From positions 496,001-560,000 of the forward strand of contig JACONQ010000017.1 of NCBI GenBank assembly GCA_014281115.1: DNA of 64,000 nucleotides. The letters run 5' to 3'. Position 1 is the first letter of the stretch. Each line of letters starts with the position of its first letter. Both the position numbers and the translations under genes were made by a program. Shown in pieces: positions 10,860 through 21,302 of the stretch. Below the pieces are notes generated by a model. That model was not told where the DNA came from. It saw only the letters and a program-made list of their open reading frames with translations, and searched no databases. The DNA is from Laburnicola sp. R22_1. Taxonomy: Eukaryota; Ascomycota; Dothideomycetes; Pleosporales; Didymosphaeriaceae.

Positions 10860-12587
10860 CTACCGGCCCCTGCCCAAGGAACGCGTCCTTTCTATGAACT
10901 GATCCTCATCCTCGGCAGGGTTGAAAAGAAAATGTCCATCCGCATACGGCGACTTCCGGTTGTCTCTAGGAACAGGACGAGCGCTTCCAGTCCCCGAAGA
11001 GGGATAGGAGACTGGTACCCTTGTGCCGTTGGAACCCCACTTGCCCACTGACTTCCACCACTGGCCGTTGTTCACGCCTATCTCAGTGGTTAGATCTTCG
11101 GAGACAACAGAAGGAGGGGCCATTGATTCACACTCTGCCTCTGTATCTGTGGCCGTGCCCCGCGTGGTGTGGATTTCAGCCTCTGGACCAGCCGTAAGCT
11201 GTTCCGCAGATTGTGAGGTCGGCGCGGCGCGGCTGCTATGGCGCACGGGAGCAAAGGGGCCGTCTGATCCACGCGAAGTCTTCAGGTTCTGGGTCGCATG
11301 AGAACTGTTCGTATGTATCGACGAAGATCGAGAATGCGGCGAGGACGTGTTCAAAGATAGCCCGTCTCTGAACATGCCCCGAAGACCGTCTACCTGACTG
11401 GTAGGCGTTCGCGGCCCATTGCTCGAACTGATCGAAGCATACGGATCGACAGCCAATGTGGGAGACAAAGAGGACGTTTGAACATTTCGCTTTGGTGTAC
11501 GATTCAACACCATAGCAGCCGAAGGCTGTTGGTATGCTTCTGGAATCTGAGGAACCTGCGGCATAGGTTCTTTCCGTTGCTTATATTTCAAAGAGGCATC
11601 TGACAACCGCTTCTTGAGGTCTTTGAATGATTGCGTGCTTTCCCGTTTCATCGAAAGGAAATTCTTTGCGCGCTCCGAGATGATGACGGGTGGCAGCGAC
11701 TCCTTGCTTACTTTGCCACGCGGCGAGGAAGGTTGGCTGTAATAATCGGAATCAAAGTGGCCCGTAGATGGACGAGATTCGTCGATCGAATATACGCGGG
11801 CAGGGTACTGGTCGTGCGCGCTTCTATCGATCGCTGACCTGTACCGCGGTTCGCTGTTCAAGCTGGCTGTCTGCTCTTTCAATTGCGCATTCTCGTGAGC
11901 AAAAGCAGCCTTCTCCATTTCCAATCGATCGATGATCTCGGCTGCTTCCTGCAGCCCCGCGTTTGATGCCTCCATGTTTACCACAGTTTCCTCTTGAATT
12001 TTCAAAATCTCCACGTTCTGCTTATGAAGCTCGGAGATTTCATCACTCATATCCTGCATCTTGAGCATCAACTGATTGTTTTTGTCCCGCAGGTCGTGGT
12101 TCTCGTCTTCCAGAGGCTCCATCTCCTCGATGCGCTTCTGATATTCCTCCACCCGATCTTTTAGGTCATTGTTCTGCTTCCTGAGGAGTTCCAGCTTCAT
12201 GTTCAGATCGAACAAGGTATTTTTGTATCTGTCGGCCTCGGTCTGCAGTTCGCGTTGCGTCTTCATGCGTGGCATGATGGTTCCTTCGCTCGGCCGCCTA
12301 GGTCGGCGCCCCGGTGCGGACCTTGTTATATTGTGTTCATCGTTCGCGTTGTCCAGCCATGGGTCGGAAGGCACCTTGTTAAGAGTTTCTGGTTTCGCAG
12401 GCTGAATCCCGGTGGATGCTCTAGAGAGTGTAGTACGTTTGGCCCTCGTCATATCCAGAGCATGGCGAAGATAGTCGCTCTTAGGCTCCGTTGCAGAGGT
12501 ATCTATGCGGCTGGGCGGAGGAGGAGTCGAACTAGGAGTATAGGGCATGGTTCCGCGTGCGGGATGGCGCGAGTTTGGTGCACTCAT
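10860..12587 (-). CDS. Coiled-coil protein with centrosomin N-terminal motif 1-like region
   Basis: A single frame of 575 residues starting MSAPNSRHPARG. Residues 1-105 are Pro/Ser/Thr-rich and disordered. Residues about 109-243 form a continuous coiled coil (LQTEADRYKNTLFDLNMKLE, then repeated heptads to LKEQ). The part with LFDLNMKLELLRKQN resembles the centrosomin N-terminal motif 1 found in spindle-pole and microtubule-organising proteins such as Mto1/ApsB-type proteins. The remainder is low-complexity Ser-rich sequence with a conserved-looking tail (WWKSVGKWGSNG near the C-terminus). A role at a microtubule-organising centre is a family-based inference. The open frame extends upstream only to a TTG; a CAG acceptor-like site just before the ATG could mark a 5' UTR intron. 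The protein is much shorter than ApsB, so it is not simply that orthologue. Confidence 0.72.
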   Translation of the reverse strand: MSAPNSRHPARGTMPYTPSSTPPPPSRIDTSATEPKSDYLRHALDMTRAKRTTLSRASTGIQPAKPETLNKVPSDPWLDNANDEHNITRSAPGRRPRRPSEGTIMPRMKTQRELQTEADRYKNTLFDLNMKLELLRKQNNDLKDRVEEYQKRIEEMEPLEDENHDLRDKNNQLMLKMQDMSDEISELHKQNVEILKIQEETVVNMEASNAGLQEAAEIIDRLEMEKAAFAHENAQLKEQTASLNSEPRYRSAIDRSAHDQYPARVYSIDESRPSTGHFDSDYYSQPSSPRGKVSKESLPPVIISERAKNFLSMKRESTQSFKDLKKRLSDASLKYKQRKEPMPQVPQIPEAYQQPSAAMVLNRTPKRNVQTSSLSPTLAVDPYASISSSNGPRTPTSQVDGLRGMFRDGLSLNTSSPHSRSSSIHTNSSHATQNLKTSRGSDGPFAPVRHSSRAAPTSQSAEQLTAGPEAEIHTTRGTATDTEAECESMAPPSVVSEDLTTEIGVNNGQWWKSVGKWGSNGTRVPVSYPSSGTGSARPVPRDNRKSPYADGHFLFNPAEDEDQFIERTRSLGRGR

Positions 12588-13913
12588 GGCTCGATGCTGG
12601 TGTCCTGAAGGAGAGCAAACCGTAGCAAGGTGAGACTGTTTATAGCCGCGTCTGGGCTCCGTGCCGCACAATGGTTCTTTGTTCCCAAGAAAGCAACACT
12701 ACGTCAGTCGCGTTGGTGGGCGTGCTGCTGCGCCAGGATCGAATGCGCGGCGAGTGAAAGGGATCGGTGAATCTAGGGTGAGTGAACACGGGTAACGGTT
12801 CTCGAGGGCAGCGGGCTGCGGTCAGAGTGTCCTGGAGTGAAGTCGCGTGCGAAATGAGGAGGGAAATCGCTGGACAAAGGATCGTCTCTTGGTTCCATAT
12901 CGCGCTTTGCGTAGCGGACGCAGTGAAGAGGGCGGCGCAGGACTCGCTTGATGTCGCTGTAGCAATAATGGTCTAGTCTAGTGGTAGCACTGCCCAAGAA
13001 TGACGAAGACGCAAGGAATGCGATGGGCGCCGATACAGCGTGCCGGCGGCGCAAGACGAGACGGCGCAGCGTAGAGGTTGGCTATCTGGGAGCGCGCACA
13101 CGCTCAGCTCACAGACCCCAGGCTGGTCGTCATTTGGGTGTACTGTACTAGTGTGAGACGCGAAGCAAGCCCGAACCCGCGCGTGCGGTTCGTCAGGGCC
13201 GCCGTGGTGCCGCGGCGCCGCCATTGGTCCCGGCCGTGTGAATCACAGTGACGGCTGGGGTTCGCGCATGCAAACCCAGGGTGGCAGGCCGCCGCATGGC
13301 CTCATCACCTCCATCACAGCTTGGCCTCGGGCCTCGGCGGCGCCGCGAGCATCAAGACGATACCGGATGAGCCCCTGAGCGCGCTTTAGTGCCCGATCTT
13401 CCGTGCTTCTGGGAGTCGTCTTCGAGGGAGGAGAAAAATCGGGACGGTGGCGTTGGTCGAGTATGATGTATAGCAGCCGCGGGCCGACACGGTACCTACC
13501 GACTAGCTGTGCAGTGGCCCTTTTCACCGTTCCCATATTGAGGCTAGCCGGGCGGCCGTTTACTTAGTAGTTCGACATGTGGAAGACAAAAGCAACTTCA
13601 CATCTCCTGGGGCAGACACACCAAGCGACGGCAGCATCCGTTTGGCGAAACCAAACCTCACCGCTACATATGTATGCGCATAGGTACCGTTACATCTTCA
13701 GATTGACTTTGAGCTCACCCGCCTTCGAGTTTTCTAGTGCCAGAGATTCTGGGTCGGTGTAGGTGGTATTGCGAGTAGAAACTCTGTAACGAGGGACAAG
13801 ATCGCAGAGTGACCTCCGACCGTACCACCCCCGTTTCCGGTTTCCGGTAGCCACAATGACCACATGTAAAACGGCGACCTTGGTCGCACACCGATTGTGC
13901 TCAGGTGCGTAAC
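12588..13913. other. Intergenic region, 1.3 kb
   Basis: GC-rich normal sequence between two minus-strand genes, holding the promoter of the coiled-coil gene and the 3' flank of erg27. A 97-codon minus-strand frame starting at an ATG (13536) is present but has no recognisable features. A short duplicated GTTTCCG motif occurs near 13830-13845. Nothing else stands out. Confidence 0.4.
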
Positions 13914-15288
13914 CTATGAACCCATCTTCACCCCCACGCCCGCCTCATCGAGCCTGCTTTCCCAGTCCACCCTTAGTCTCTCCAACTCATCCCAGCACCT
14001 CTCCCCATCACGTACAAACTTCTCCTTAGCCTCCGGCGTCAAAGCCTTCGCATACGGACTCCGCCCCTTTCTAGGCTGCTCCCCAACGACACCACCCCAT
14101 CCCCACCCCTCAATCTCCGTCCTCTCCACTCGCTCGTTTCCCCATACATCAACCGCGCTACCCCACTTGCCCACCCCCTCGCTCTTCTCCATCGCGTCCA
14201 GTGTACTCTGCTTGGCTAGTGCCAGCCACACAGCAGCGGTAGCGCCCTTCTCTACGCTCACGACATGCCACTGGCTGCCTAGCCAGCGGCTGATATGGGA
14301 CACCAATCTCCAGGCCCATTCCAGTATGAATACGAGCGGTATGATGGGCGTCAGCGTGATGCCGGGATGCGACAGGTAGATGCGGGGCTTGGTAGTTTTC
14401 TCGGAAGCGTGTCCGTAGTCTAGGTAGTTGTGTACGTGGCGTTGGGTGGACGGCATCACCGACGTGATGGCCACGAGATCTGTCACTCGTTTCGAAGACT
14501 CGTATGCCTGGGCTCCTTCAATGCACTGTATATCTTTCATGTCGAAAGCGTGTTCGTACGCCTCCAGACTGCTCGTCCAGATTAGCCTGCCGAGCGTGTG
14601 CTCGCTCTCAGCATGCTTCGCAAGCAGCGGCGCGAGGTAGTGTCCGAGGAGGTAATGGCCAAAGAAATTGGCGCAGAAGACTTCGCCCAGCGGGGGTTCT
14701 TCTACCTTCTTCCCATCCTCTGAAGGCGGAATCTGCGGCTTCGTAAGCCACCCGACAGCAGCGATCTTGAACCTAGGCCACGTCGTGCTGGTCTTCCAAC
14801 CAGTGAGGATAGTCGCAAAAGCCAACGGCCAATTGATACCAATCCAGCCGCCGATGCCCGCATTACATATGACGACGTCAAGCTTGGGTGTCGTTTCGCG
14901 CAGCGTCCTGCTCAGCTTCTGGACAGACACCAAGCTGAGTAAATCGAGCCTCTCTTGTCTCAGGTACACGCGGCGCTGCAGCACCTGCGATAGGCCCGGC
15001 ACCCGCTTCTCCGCCTTGCGACATAGCTTGCGCACATGCCGCTCTAGCTTCTCGATTGTCGCGTCGCCTTTGCGTTGGTCGCGCGTCGTGATTATGAGCA
15101 CGAGGGACTCGGTTTGGGGGCGCGTGTGGAGGAACTCCTCGATCAAGCGGGCGCCGATTCCGAGGCCAAGACCGCTGTAAATACGTCAATTGGGTACGTG
15201 CGCATGACGCGCAGTTTCAGAGACGTCACCTGTTTGCGCCTGTGACCAGCACGTAGAAGCCATTGTCTGGCTGGCGGATTCCTGACAT
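13914..15288 (-). CDS. erg27: 3-keto-steroid reductase, ergosterol biosynthesis
   Basis: Two exons, 15288-15230 and 15174-13914, give 439 residues. The 55-base intron (donor GTGACG, acceptor TTACAG) splits the Ser codon of the Rossmann motif, so splicing yields VLVTGANSGLGLGIG at residues 14-27. Further short-chain dehydrogenase marks are TTRDQRKGDATI, NAGIGG (about 124-129), TSSLEAYEH and the catalytic YESSK (Tyr 244, Lys 248). The length, the membrane-associated middle (TPIIPLVFILEWAW) and the C-terminal region fit fungal Erg27, the NADPH-dependent C-3 ketone reductase of the sterol C-4 demethylation complex at the ER (also the target of hydroxyanilide fungicides). The ATG at 15288 was chosen because it leads directly into the cofactor motif; an in-frame ATG at 15423 would add 45 low-complexity residues. 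Confidence 0.87.
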
Positions 15289-15593
15289 GTTCACGGTTTT
15301 AAGGAGTAGTTGGGAAGACGCGAATGTCGGGGGCTCACTAACCCGTGGACCGAGCGCGCTCGCCCGGGATGGCCCATCACGTGCGGCTCCATCACCCGTG
15401 GACCCGCCGCAGGACAGAACCATGTCCCAACTTAACTTCCAAAATCAACAAACTACGTTGATGGTCTATTTGGCTTTATGAAGCGAGATACCCATATCCC
15501 CTAGGCATTGTAGTGCATGTAGATAGCTTGTATCAAGATATAATTGTATTACACAGCGAACCTAGTGTATAATCTCCAAACCTAAATCTTATA

Positions 15594-15636
15594 TGTATTA
15601 GGTAAGTGTTCTGTGTATTAGGTAAGTGTTCTGTGT
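15594..15636 (+). repeat. Two perfect 20-bp tandem repeats
   Basis: The 20-base unit TGTATTAGGTAAGTGTTCTG occurs twice in succession (15594-15613, 15614-15633) and is followed by a further partial TGT. It lies at the edge of AT block 1. No function is evident. Confidence 0.75.
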
Positions 15637-15766
15637 AAGAGTTTACTCTTATTAGAATTATATTTACTAAGTATATAGTCCTCTTTAATTAGTATATTAG
15701 TCTCTAGCCGCTATTTTATCTAAGGCTATTAGCTATATTTACTAACTTATAACTATATTAACTATA

Positions 15767-15857
15767 TGGCGTTAATTTATCTACCTAGGGGTAGGACGAC
15801 AGAGGCTTTCATCTCAAATAATATGACAAAAAAGCAGAGCCCCCTGCTTAGTAATTA
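15767..15857 (+). repeat. Family A unit, with a partial copy at 15980-16017
   Basis: Starts GGCGTTAATTTATCTACC, then GGCTTTCATCTCAAATAA and GCAGAGCCCCCTGCTTAG: the A consensus in plus orientation. The partial copy 120 bp downstream keeps only the outer ~40 bp. Confidence 0.75.
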
Positions 15858-16395
15858 AATATTTTTATAACTATTAGGTTTCTAATAAAAAGATAATAAT
15901 AGTAGTAGTTATTTCTTCTACTATTATATATATAGAAACCCGTTTTAAGATATTAATAAAAAGGGTTATACTAATATATGTGGCGTTAAATTAACTACCT
16001 AGGGGTAGCACGACTACTAATATATAAAAAGCTATTAAGCTATACTCTAGTAATAATAATATAGTATATAATTTTATTTAAATATAACTATCTAAAATAA
16101 ATAAGCTTATTAAGTAGGGCCTTTCTATTCTTCTTTAGTATTTTAAGTAGTTTATTTTGTATTTTTTTAGTAAGATAATAAATATTATTAATAGTATAAT
16201 AAAAATAGGCTATATAAGTAGTAATAGTATATAAATACTAATCTAGCTTAGTAAATTTTTATATATTATACTAAGTATATATAAAAAAATTTACTAAGTA
16301 GAAGGCTCTGCTTTTTTATTATATTATTTAAGATAAAAGTCTTTATTATCCTACTTCTAGGTAGATAAATTAACGCCACACATATATAAAAAGTT

Positions 16396-17695
16396 TATAT
16401 GTGTTATTAAATTATCTACCTAGAAGTAGAATAACAAAGACTTTTATCTTAAATAATATAACAAAAAAAGCAGAGCTCCCTACTTAGTAATTAAATAAGA
16501 GTGTAAAAAGGTAATTAGGCACAAAGAAAGCGCGTTTAAACTACTAAGCGAGCTTAGTAGTCTTAGCGCAAGACTTCTATAAGTAAAATTTTTACAAAGA
16601 GACTACTTAGAATTTTAGGAAAAATATAACTTTAGCGTAGCCACACTATAAGCTATTTCTTCTTTACTATTCTAAGTTACAAACTACTATCCTAATTATT
16701 ATAAATAATATAAGTTAATATTTAGTGTTTACTATACTAATAGGTATATATTACTATAGTTATAAGTAGAATAAGGATAACACGTACTAGATATACTATT
16801 ACTCTATTACTATATTAAGGTTGTCCTAGACAAAGCCCCTACTATTACTCTACATCCTACTATCTATCTAGGCATTAATATTATTCCTAAAGAAGTACTT
16901 ACAATTGCTAAAAAGTATATACTAAAGATGCGCGCTGCTGCTATTAAAGTAACTACGCTAGAGTTCTATTCTGTCTAAATACTTATTTAGCGCAAGGAGT
17001 AGGTATATTTAATTATCTATAAGGTAGTCCTAGTATACTAGTTAGGTTAGGAGCTTATCTAGTTTGTAAAAAACTATAAGATTACGTTTTTGCTCTAGTA
17101 AATGTAATTACTTCTTATTAGTAATAGAATCTAGTAGGAGATATAAAAAGAGAATAATAAGGTCTTTATTAATAAGCTTTAGTGTAGTAAGAGCATTGCG
17201 TTAATCTATAAGATTCTTCTAGTTATTATTGCTATTAAGTTGGCTTATCTAGCGCATAAGCGTAAATAACTAATAATAGTAGTAGTAATAAGCTAGGTGT
17301 ACTATGTACGCTATAAGTAAACTTTATATAGATTAGAAGCTTATAAGATATAGATAGGGTGCGAGTAAGTTTAAACTATTATCGTGTTATTAGATAGTGT
17401 TTAAGGTTAGTCTTTAATTAGAATTAAGTGCTATATATAGTATATAATAACCTTCTATCTTAATCTACTTTAACCTTAAACTAAAAAAAAGGTTAAAAAA
17501 GGTAATCGGTAAGCCAATAATAAAAAGTTTATAATTAATAAATTAAGCGTCTAAAATAGGTATAAAAGCTTATAAATAATAAACTAAACTCTCTTTTTAA
17601 TTACTAAACAGGGGGCTCTGCTTTTTTATTATGTTATTTAAGATAAAAGCCTTTATTATTCTACTCCTAGGTAGATAAATTAACGCCATATATAA
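16396..17695 (+). mobile_element. Family B element, about 1.3 kb with long terminal inverted A units
   Basis: A family A unit in plus orientation at the left end (to about 16495) and its inverse at the right end (17605-17691) make ~90-bp terminal inverted repeats around an interior of about 1.1 kb. The interior recurs, diverged, at 4918-5570, 24.55-25.85 and 27.7-31.2 kb. The interior shows no intact frame; one short stretch (near 16820-16980) reads as protein-like sequence but I cannot assign it. It is best described as a non-autonomous DNA-transposon-like repeat; the superfamily is not determined. A further inverted A unit lies immediately left (16293-16380). Confidence 0.55.
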
Positions 17696-17969
17696 TAAAC
17701 TAAAATACTATAGTTTTTTTTTGCGACTAAGGGGTTTCTAATAAAAATATTATAATAATGGTAGTTATTCCTCCTGCTATTGTATACATAGAAAAGCGTT
17801 TTAAGGTGTTAATAAAAAGAAGTTAGCGCGTTATATAAGTAGTATATATAGTATATATAGCCTTTATTAGGTTATCTTTAATAATTATAATATTAAAAAA
17901 TACGTTAGTATATATACTATACCCTACTTTTATAGCCTTAACCTATTTTAAAACACTAGCTATTAATAT

Positions 17970-18200
17970 ATATTATTAATTAACTATCTAGAAGTAGAAT
18001 AATAAAGACTTTTATCTTAAATAATATAATATAAAAAGCAGAGCCTCCTACTTAGTAATTATAAAAAGTATAAAAAGGTAATTATAAAAAAGAGCTATTA
18101 ATATGTATATAGCGTTAATTTATCTACCTAGTAGTAGGATAACAAAGGCTTTTATTTAAATAATATATTAAAAAAGTAGACTCCTCTACTTAGTAATTAA
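17970..18200 (+). repeat. Two family A units
   Basis: RIP-mutated copies at about 17970-18060 and 18116-18200, both in plus orientation, close to the right edge of AT block 1. Confidence 0.65.
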
Positions 18201-18284
18201 AAAGAGTGTCAAAAAGGTAGTTATAAAAAACTATTAATATAAAGTTAAAAATGTACTACTTTTAAATTTATTTTTACTATACAA

Positions 18285-18356
18285 TTTTAGTAAGGGGCAA
18301 AAATTCTAAAATGCTAATGCTAAGGAATCCCCCAATTAACGGAACTAGCAGATGAC
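18285..18356. repeat. AT/GC junction repeat, copy R'
   Basis: The last ~70 bp of AT block 1. It ends in AAGGAATCCCCCAATTAA followed by CGGAACTAGCAGATG, identical over about 34 bp to the right end of the big AT block at 62915-62949. An inverted diverged copy lies at 22362-22391. Confidence 0.7.
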
Positions 18357-18539
18357 ACAGCGTCGCACACAACGCGTCTCCACGGCAGGACAACAGCTGG
18401 CTCGACGTGGTATGCACGGAGAGCTTTCCATGTTGATCAGATGTCGTGTTGGGAAGTTGCCGCCATGTGACCATTCGAAATCAGTTTATCGTCGATGAAC
18501 CAGTCAAGAACCCCTCGACATCTCGAAGCGCTAGTCAAA

Positions 18540-18780
18540 TCTCTACACACAGCGGGGCTTTGATCTGCGCAAGTGGGAGACGCTGATCGAGGAGGGGAAT
18601 GCGCTACGTAAGGAGGTCAAAACTGTGGCCAACGAGTATGATTTCGGGTGGGATGAGATGTAGGAAGAAAAGGACGAGGTAGTTACTAAGGTCTTGAGGA
18701 ACGAGCGTAAAAAGCTCAAGAAGAAGGAGAAGGACGATGATGACAAAGATGATGATTATAAGGTTAAAGGTGATCATTGA
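18540..18780 (+). pseudogene. Remnant of an unidentified charged reading frame
   Basis: In one plus-strand frame this reads as a plausible protein segment (GFDLRKWETLIEEGNAL, then EYDFGWDEM). It is interrupted by one TAG at about 18661 and continues into a very acidic/basic Lys-Asp tail (KKKEKDDDDKDDDYK) ending at a TGA near 18780. There is no start codon upstream in frame before a stop. It is probably the 3' end of a host gene broken near the AT block; the family is unknown. Confidence 0.4.
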
Positions 18781-19263
18781 TCAGCGTGCGAGTATCGGAC
18801 GAGGTCTATTGTTGGTCTATCGAACGACGAAGCGCCCGGGTAATGACTTTGTTCTTCTTCCGCATCTTGGAGCGGCACATGTTTTGGCATGGTTGGTTTT
18901 ATGCCCAGTTTTATGCCCCATAGCATTGATATAAATGCATTTCATCAAGATGAATCGTTGTGCTTTGAAGAACGCATGTGAAGCTATCCGATACGAACGA
19001 GGCCAATGCACTGGAACTTATAAAGCTCACCCTACCTCTGTAGAGTGAACCTGAAAGACTCGCTCATCTCATCATTTCTATTACACGTATATGATTATGC
19101 CAAAACCTGCTCGCTCTAAATCACAAATTCGAAATATATGTAGTTCGCAACCCAGCGAACCGCCCTCTCAACCACACCGACAGGTCCTATTTCAAGCAAG
19201 CTAGATATACCAAAAAGCGCACCAAAACAAGGACTTTCAAAACAAAACTACATGCTCATCGCT

Positions 19264-21302
19264 CTACATAAACCTCAACCCGGAATCCGGCTTCGGAAAC
19301 GGCATAGTCTTCTGATACTCCGTCCACCTACTACACGTGCCCTGCCACGCGGCATCGCCCAAGGGCGCCTTATCCTTGGCCTCCAAAAACTGCACCGCAA
19401 GCCCTTCAGATACATGCCACGCGATATGGCAATGCATGAGCCACGCGCCTGGGTTATCGGCCGGGAAGGCGAGGGCGAGCCAGCCGCCGCCGGGGAGAAG
19501 AGCGACGTCGCGCCTTGTGGGGGTTTGCCAGGTTAGAGAGGTGGGCGACGTGGCTGGGTCGAAGACGCCCGAGCCCCGACCTAGGACGTAGAAGTCGTGG
19601 CCGTGGAGGTGGATGGGGTGGGGGATGGGGACGCGCGTGTCGGGCGGTTCTTGGATGATCCAGTATGTCCACCAGAGAGGGGTTAGGTGTGGCTGACTCT
19701 AGGGAAGGGAAGGGGGGACGTACGATGCCCTCTGTGGGGAGCTCGATGAGGTTGTAGGCGGAAGGGTAGCTCGTGTTCCTTTTCGCTACGTATTCTAGGG
19801 TGGGCTCGTCCCATTCGATGCTCAGGGCTGTTAGGTTGATGGCCCAGACGACGATGTTTTGGCCGTTTGTGGAGACTGTGCGGGTGATGTCGACGTTCTG
19901 TTGAACTATGAGATGAAGAGGTTGATTGATTCTAGATGCTACGTACCAGGTTCTTTACTTGGTTCAGAAAAGCTGTCTGGTCCACGGTGTTCTTGACCCA
20001 TGGGACCAAATTTGTATTATCAGGCTCGTTGCAGTCCTGAGGACGTGCTCCTGCACTTGAAGTTGGAATGGCGTTTTGATCTTGGGCGTCTGCGTATGAG
20101 AAGATGGCGAGTGCGTTGGGATTGGCGTTTCCACTGGCACAGGCCGCCACAGCGGTGGCTCGGAACCAGTAGTTGGTGCTGGCTGGCTGATCTGTAGTGA
20201 AGATGACGTCGTAGCGTTGTTCGACGCTGATGAGAACCGAGTCGGTAACCCAAGGCTTCACGGGAACGAGGTCACTCGTAATGACCTAGATGCTGTTAGT
20301 ATGGGATGTTAATTTTCGTACAGATGATTTACAGTGAACTTGTGGTTATCGAGAGAGACTCGAATGGTGTTGTCGGCCGATGTGTTGATAAGTCTCAATC
20401 GATACTTCTTGTTTCGTTGTAAATTAATAACCTTGGAATAGCTACCGGTAGTGCCATCTGGACTGACGTTGGTGCCGTTGATGATCACAGTGTTAGCGAC
20501 GGGCGGTGCTCGTCCAGCCTGTAAGTTGGCATGAGCGAGCAATCCCTGCTGCCAGGAAGTCAGATAGTACCAGTCGCTAACAATATAAGGCCCCAGATCG
20601 AAATCGTAGTTCGACGAAGATGGGCCGTTGATAACAAGAGCACCAATAGCTCCGTCGCCGTATTGTGCACTGAAGTGCGAGTGATACCAGGTTGTTCCGA
20701 ATTGGGTTGCCTTCCAGCTATAAACTTTAGTGTCGCCCGGGGCCAGAGGACATTCGGTGATCCCTCCTACCCCGTCTTGAGGACAGGTGCCTAGTTGACG
20801 AATACCGTGCCAACGGATTCCTGTACCATTGCCTGGAACAGAGTTCTTCAGAGTAACTTCAACATTGTCACCCCAGTCTGCATCGGAGTTAGCAGCGTGC
20901 ATTCTCTCAGTTCTACATTTCTAACTTACTAACATATGACGTAGGGCCGGGAAATTGATTGTTGATCTTTACACAAGGCCTTGAATCGGAACCATCCGGG
21001 TTACAAGTGCTGGCGGTAAGCTCCAAATTGTACTTTACGGTATTCCCTGTTGTCGGCCATTTGACGTCAAAGTCAGTGGCAGCGTTATAGCCGTTCGACC
21101 AACAAGTTCTTGAAAAGGGTCCGTTCGTACAAGCGGGATCTGCCACTCTAGTCGACGTTGCAGTAGCAGAGGCCTGGCGTTTTGCAAGAGTCGTAGGCCG
21201 TCCTCCTTCTCCCCAGAGAATCTGGTCCGGCGGTATCGTCTCCGCGAGAGAATTCGAAAGCAATGCCAACAGACTGGTGCTGGCAACTGTTGCAAAGCGC
21301 AT
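19264..21302 (-). CDS. Laccase-type multicopper oxidase (asco-laccase), with an altered first copper motif
   Basis: Five exons on the minus strand: 21302-20930, 20877-20333, 20285-19947, 19897-19724 and 19692-19264, giving 619 residues. Introns are 52, 47, 49 and 31 bases; the first has donor GTAAGT and branch CTAAC. Residues 1-20 are a signal peptide, and a KR site at 41-42 suggests propeptide cleavage. Copper motifs: L1 reads RWHGIRQLGT at 146-155, where HWHG is expected, so the first His is Arg (codon CGT). L2 WYHSHFSAQYG (His 190, 192), L3 HPIHLHGH (502-509) and L4 HCHIAWH (564-570) are intact. The C-terminus DSGLRFM contains the DSGL tail typical of ascomycete laccases, extended by three residues. 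The normal role is oxidation of phenols with reduction of O2 to water, outside the cell. Loss of a type-2 copper ligand makes full activity doubtful. The last intron is unusually short. The gene stands alone in a 4-kb island between AT blocks. Confidence 0.85.

Larger units (their letters stand above)
15481..18290. repeat. AT-rich repeat block 1 (RIP-affected)
   Basis: An abrupt change from gene-like GC to AT-rich sequence near 15480. The block is built of family A units, one ~1.3 kb family B element (16396-17695) and short repeats shared with other AT regions. One example is the segment at 15870-15980, repeated at 17700-17850 and inverted at 28000-28110. No reading frame of useful length survives. 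Confidence 0.7.

Noticed and set aside
12969..13050. tRNA-like stretch GTCTAGTCTAGTGGTAGCA
   Set aside because: It resembles a tRNA D-arm, but no anticodon arm or T-arm (GTTCRANNC) follows at the right distance.
13243..13536. 97-codon minus-strand frame with ATG
   Set aside because: No motif, no splice partner and GC-rich composition that makes chance frames likely; kept only as a note in the intergenic entry.
18323..18356. Helitron 3' end at the junction repeat (contains CTAG)
   Set aside because: No GC hairpin just upstream of CTAG, and the shared sequence continues beyond CTAG; no Rep/helicase remnant is seen.
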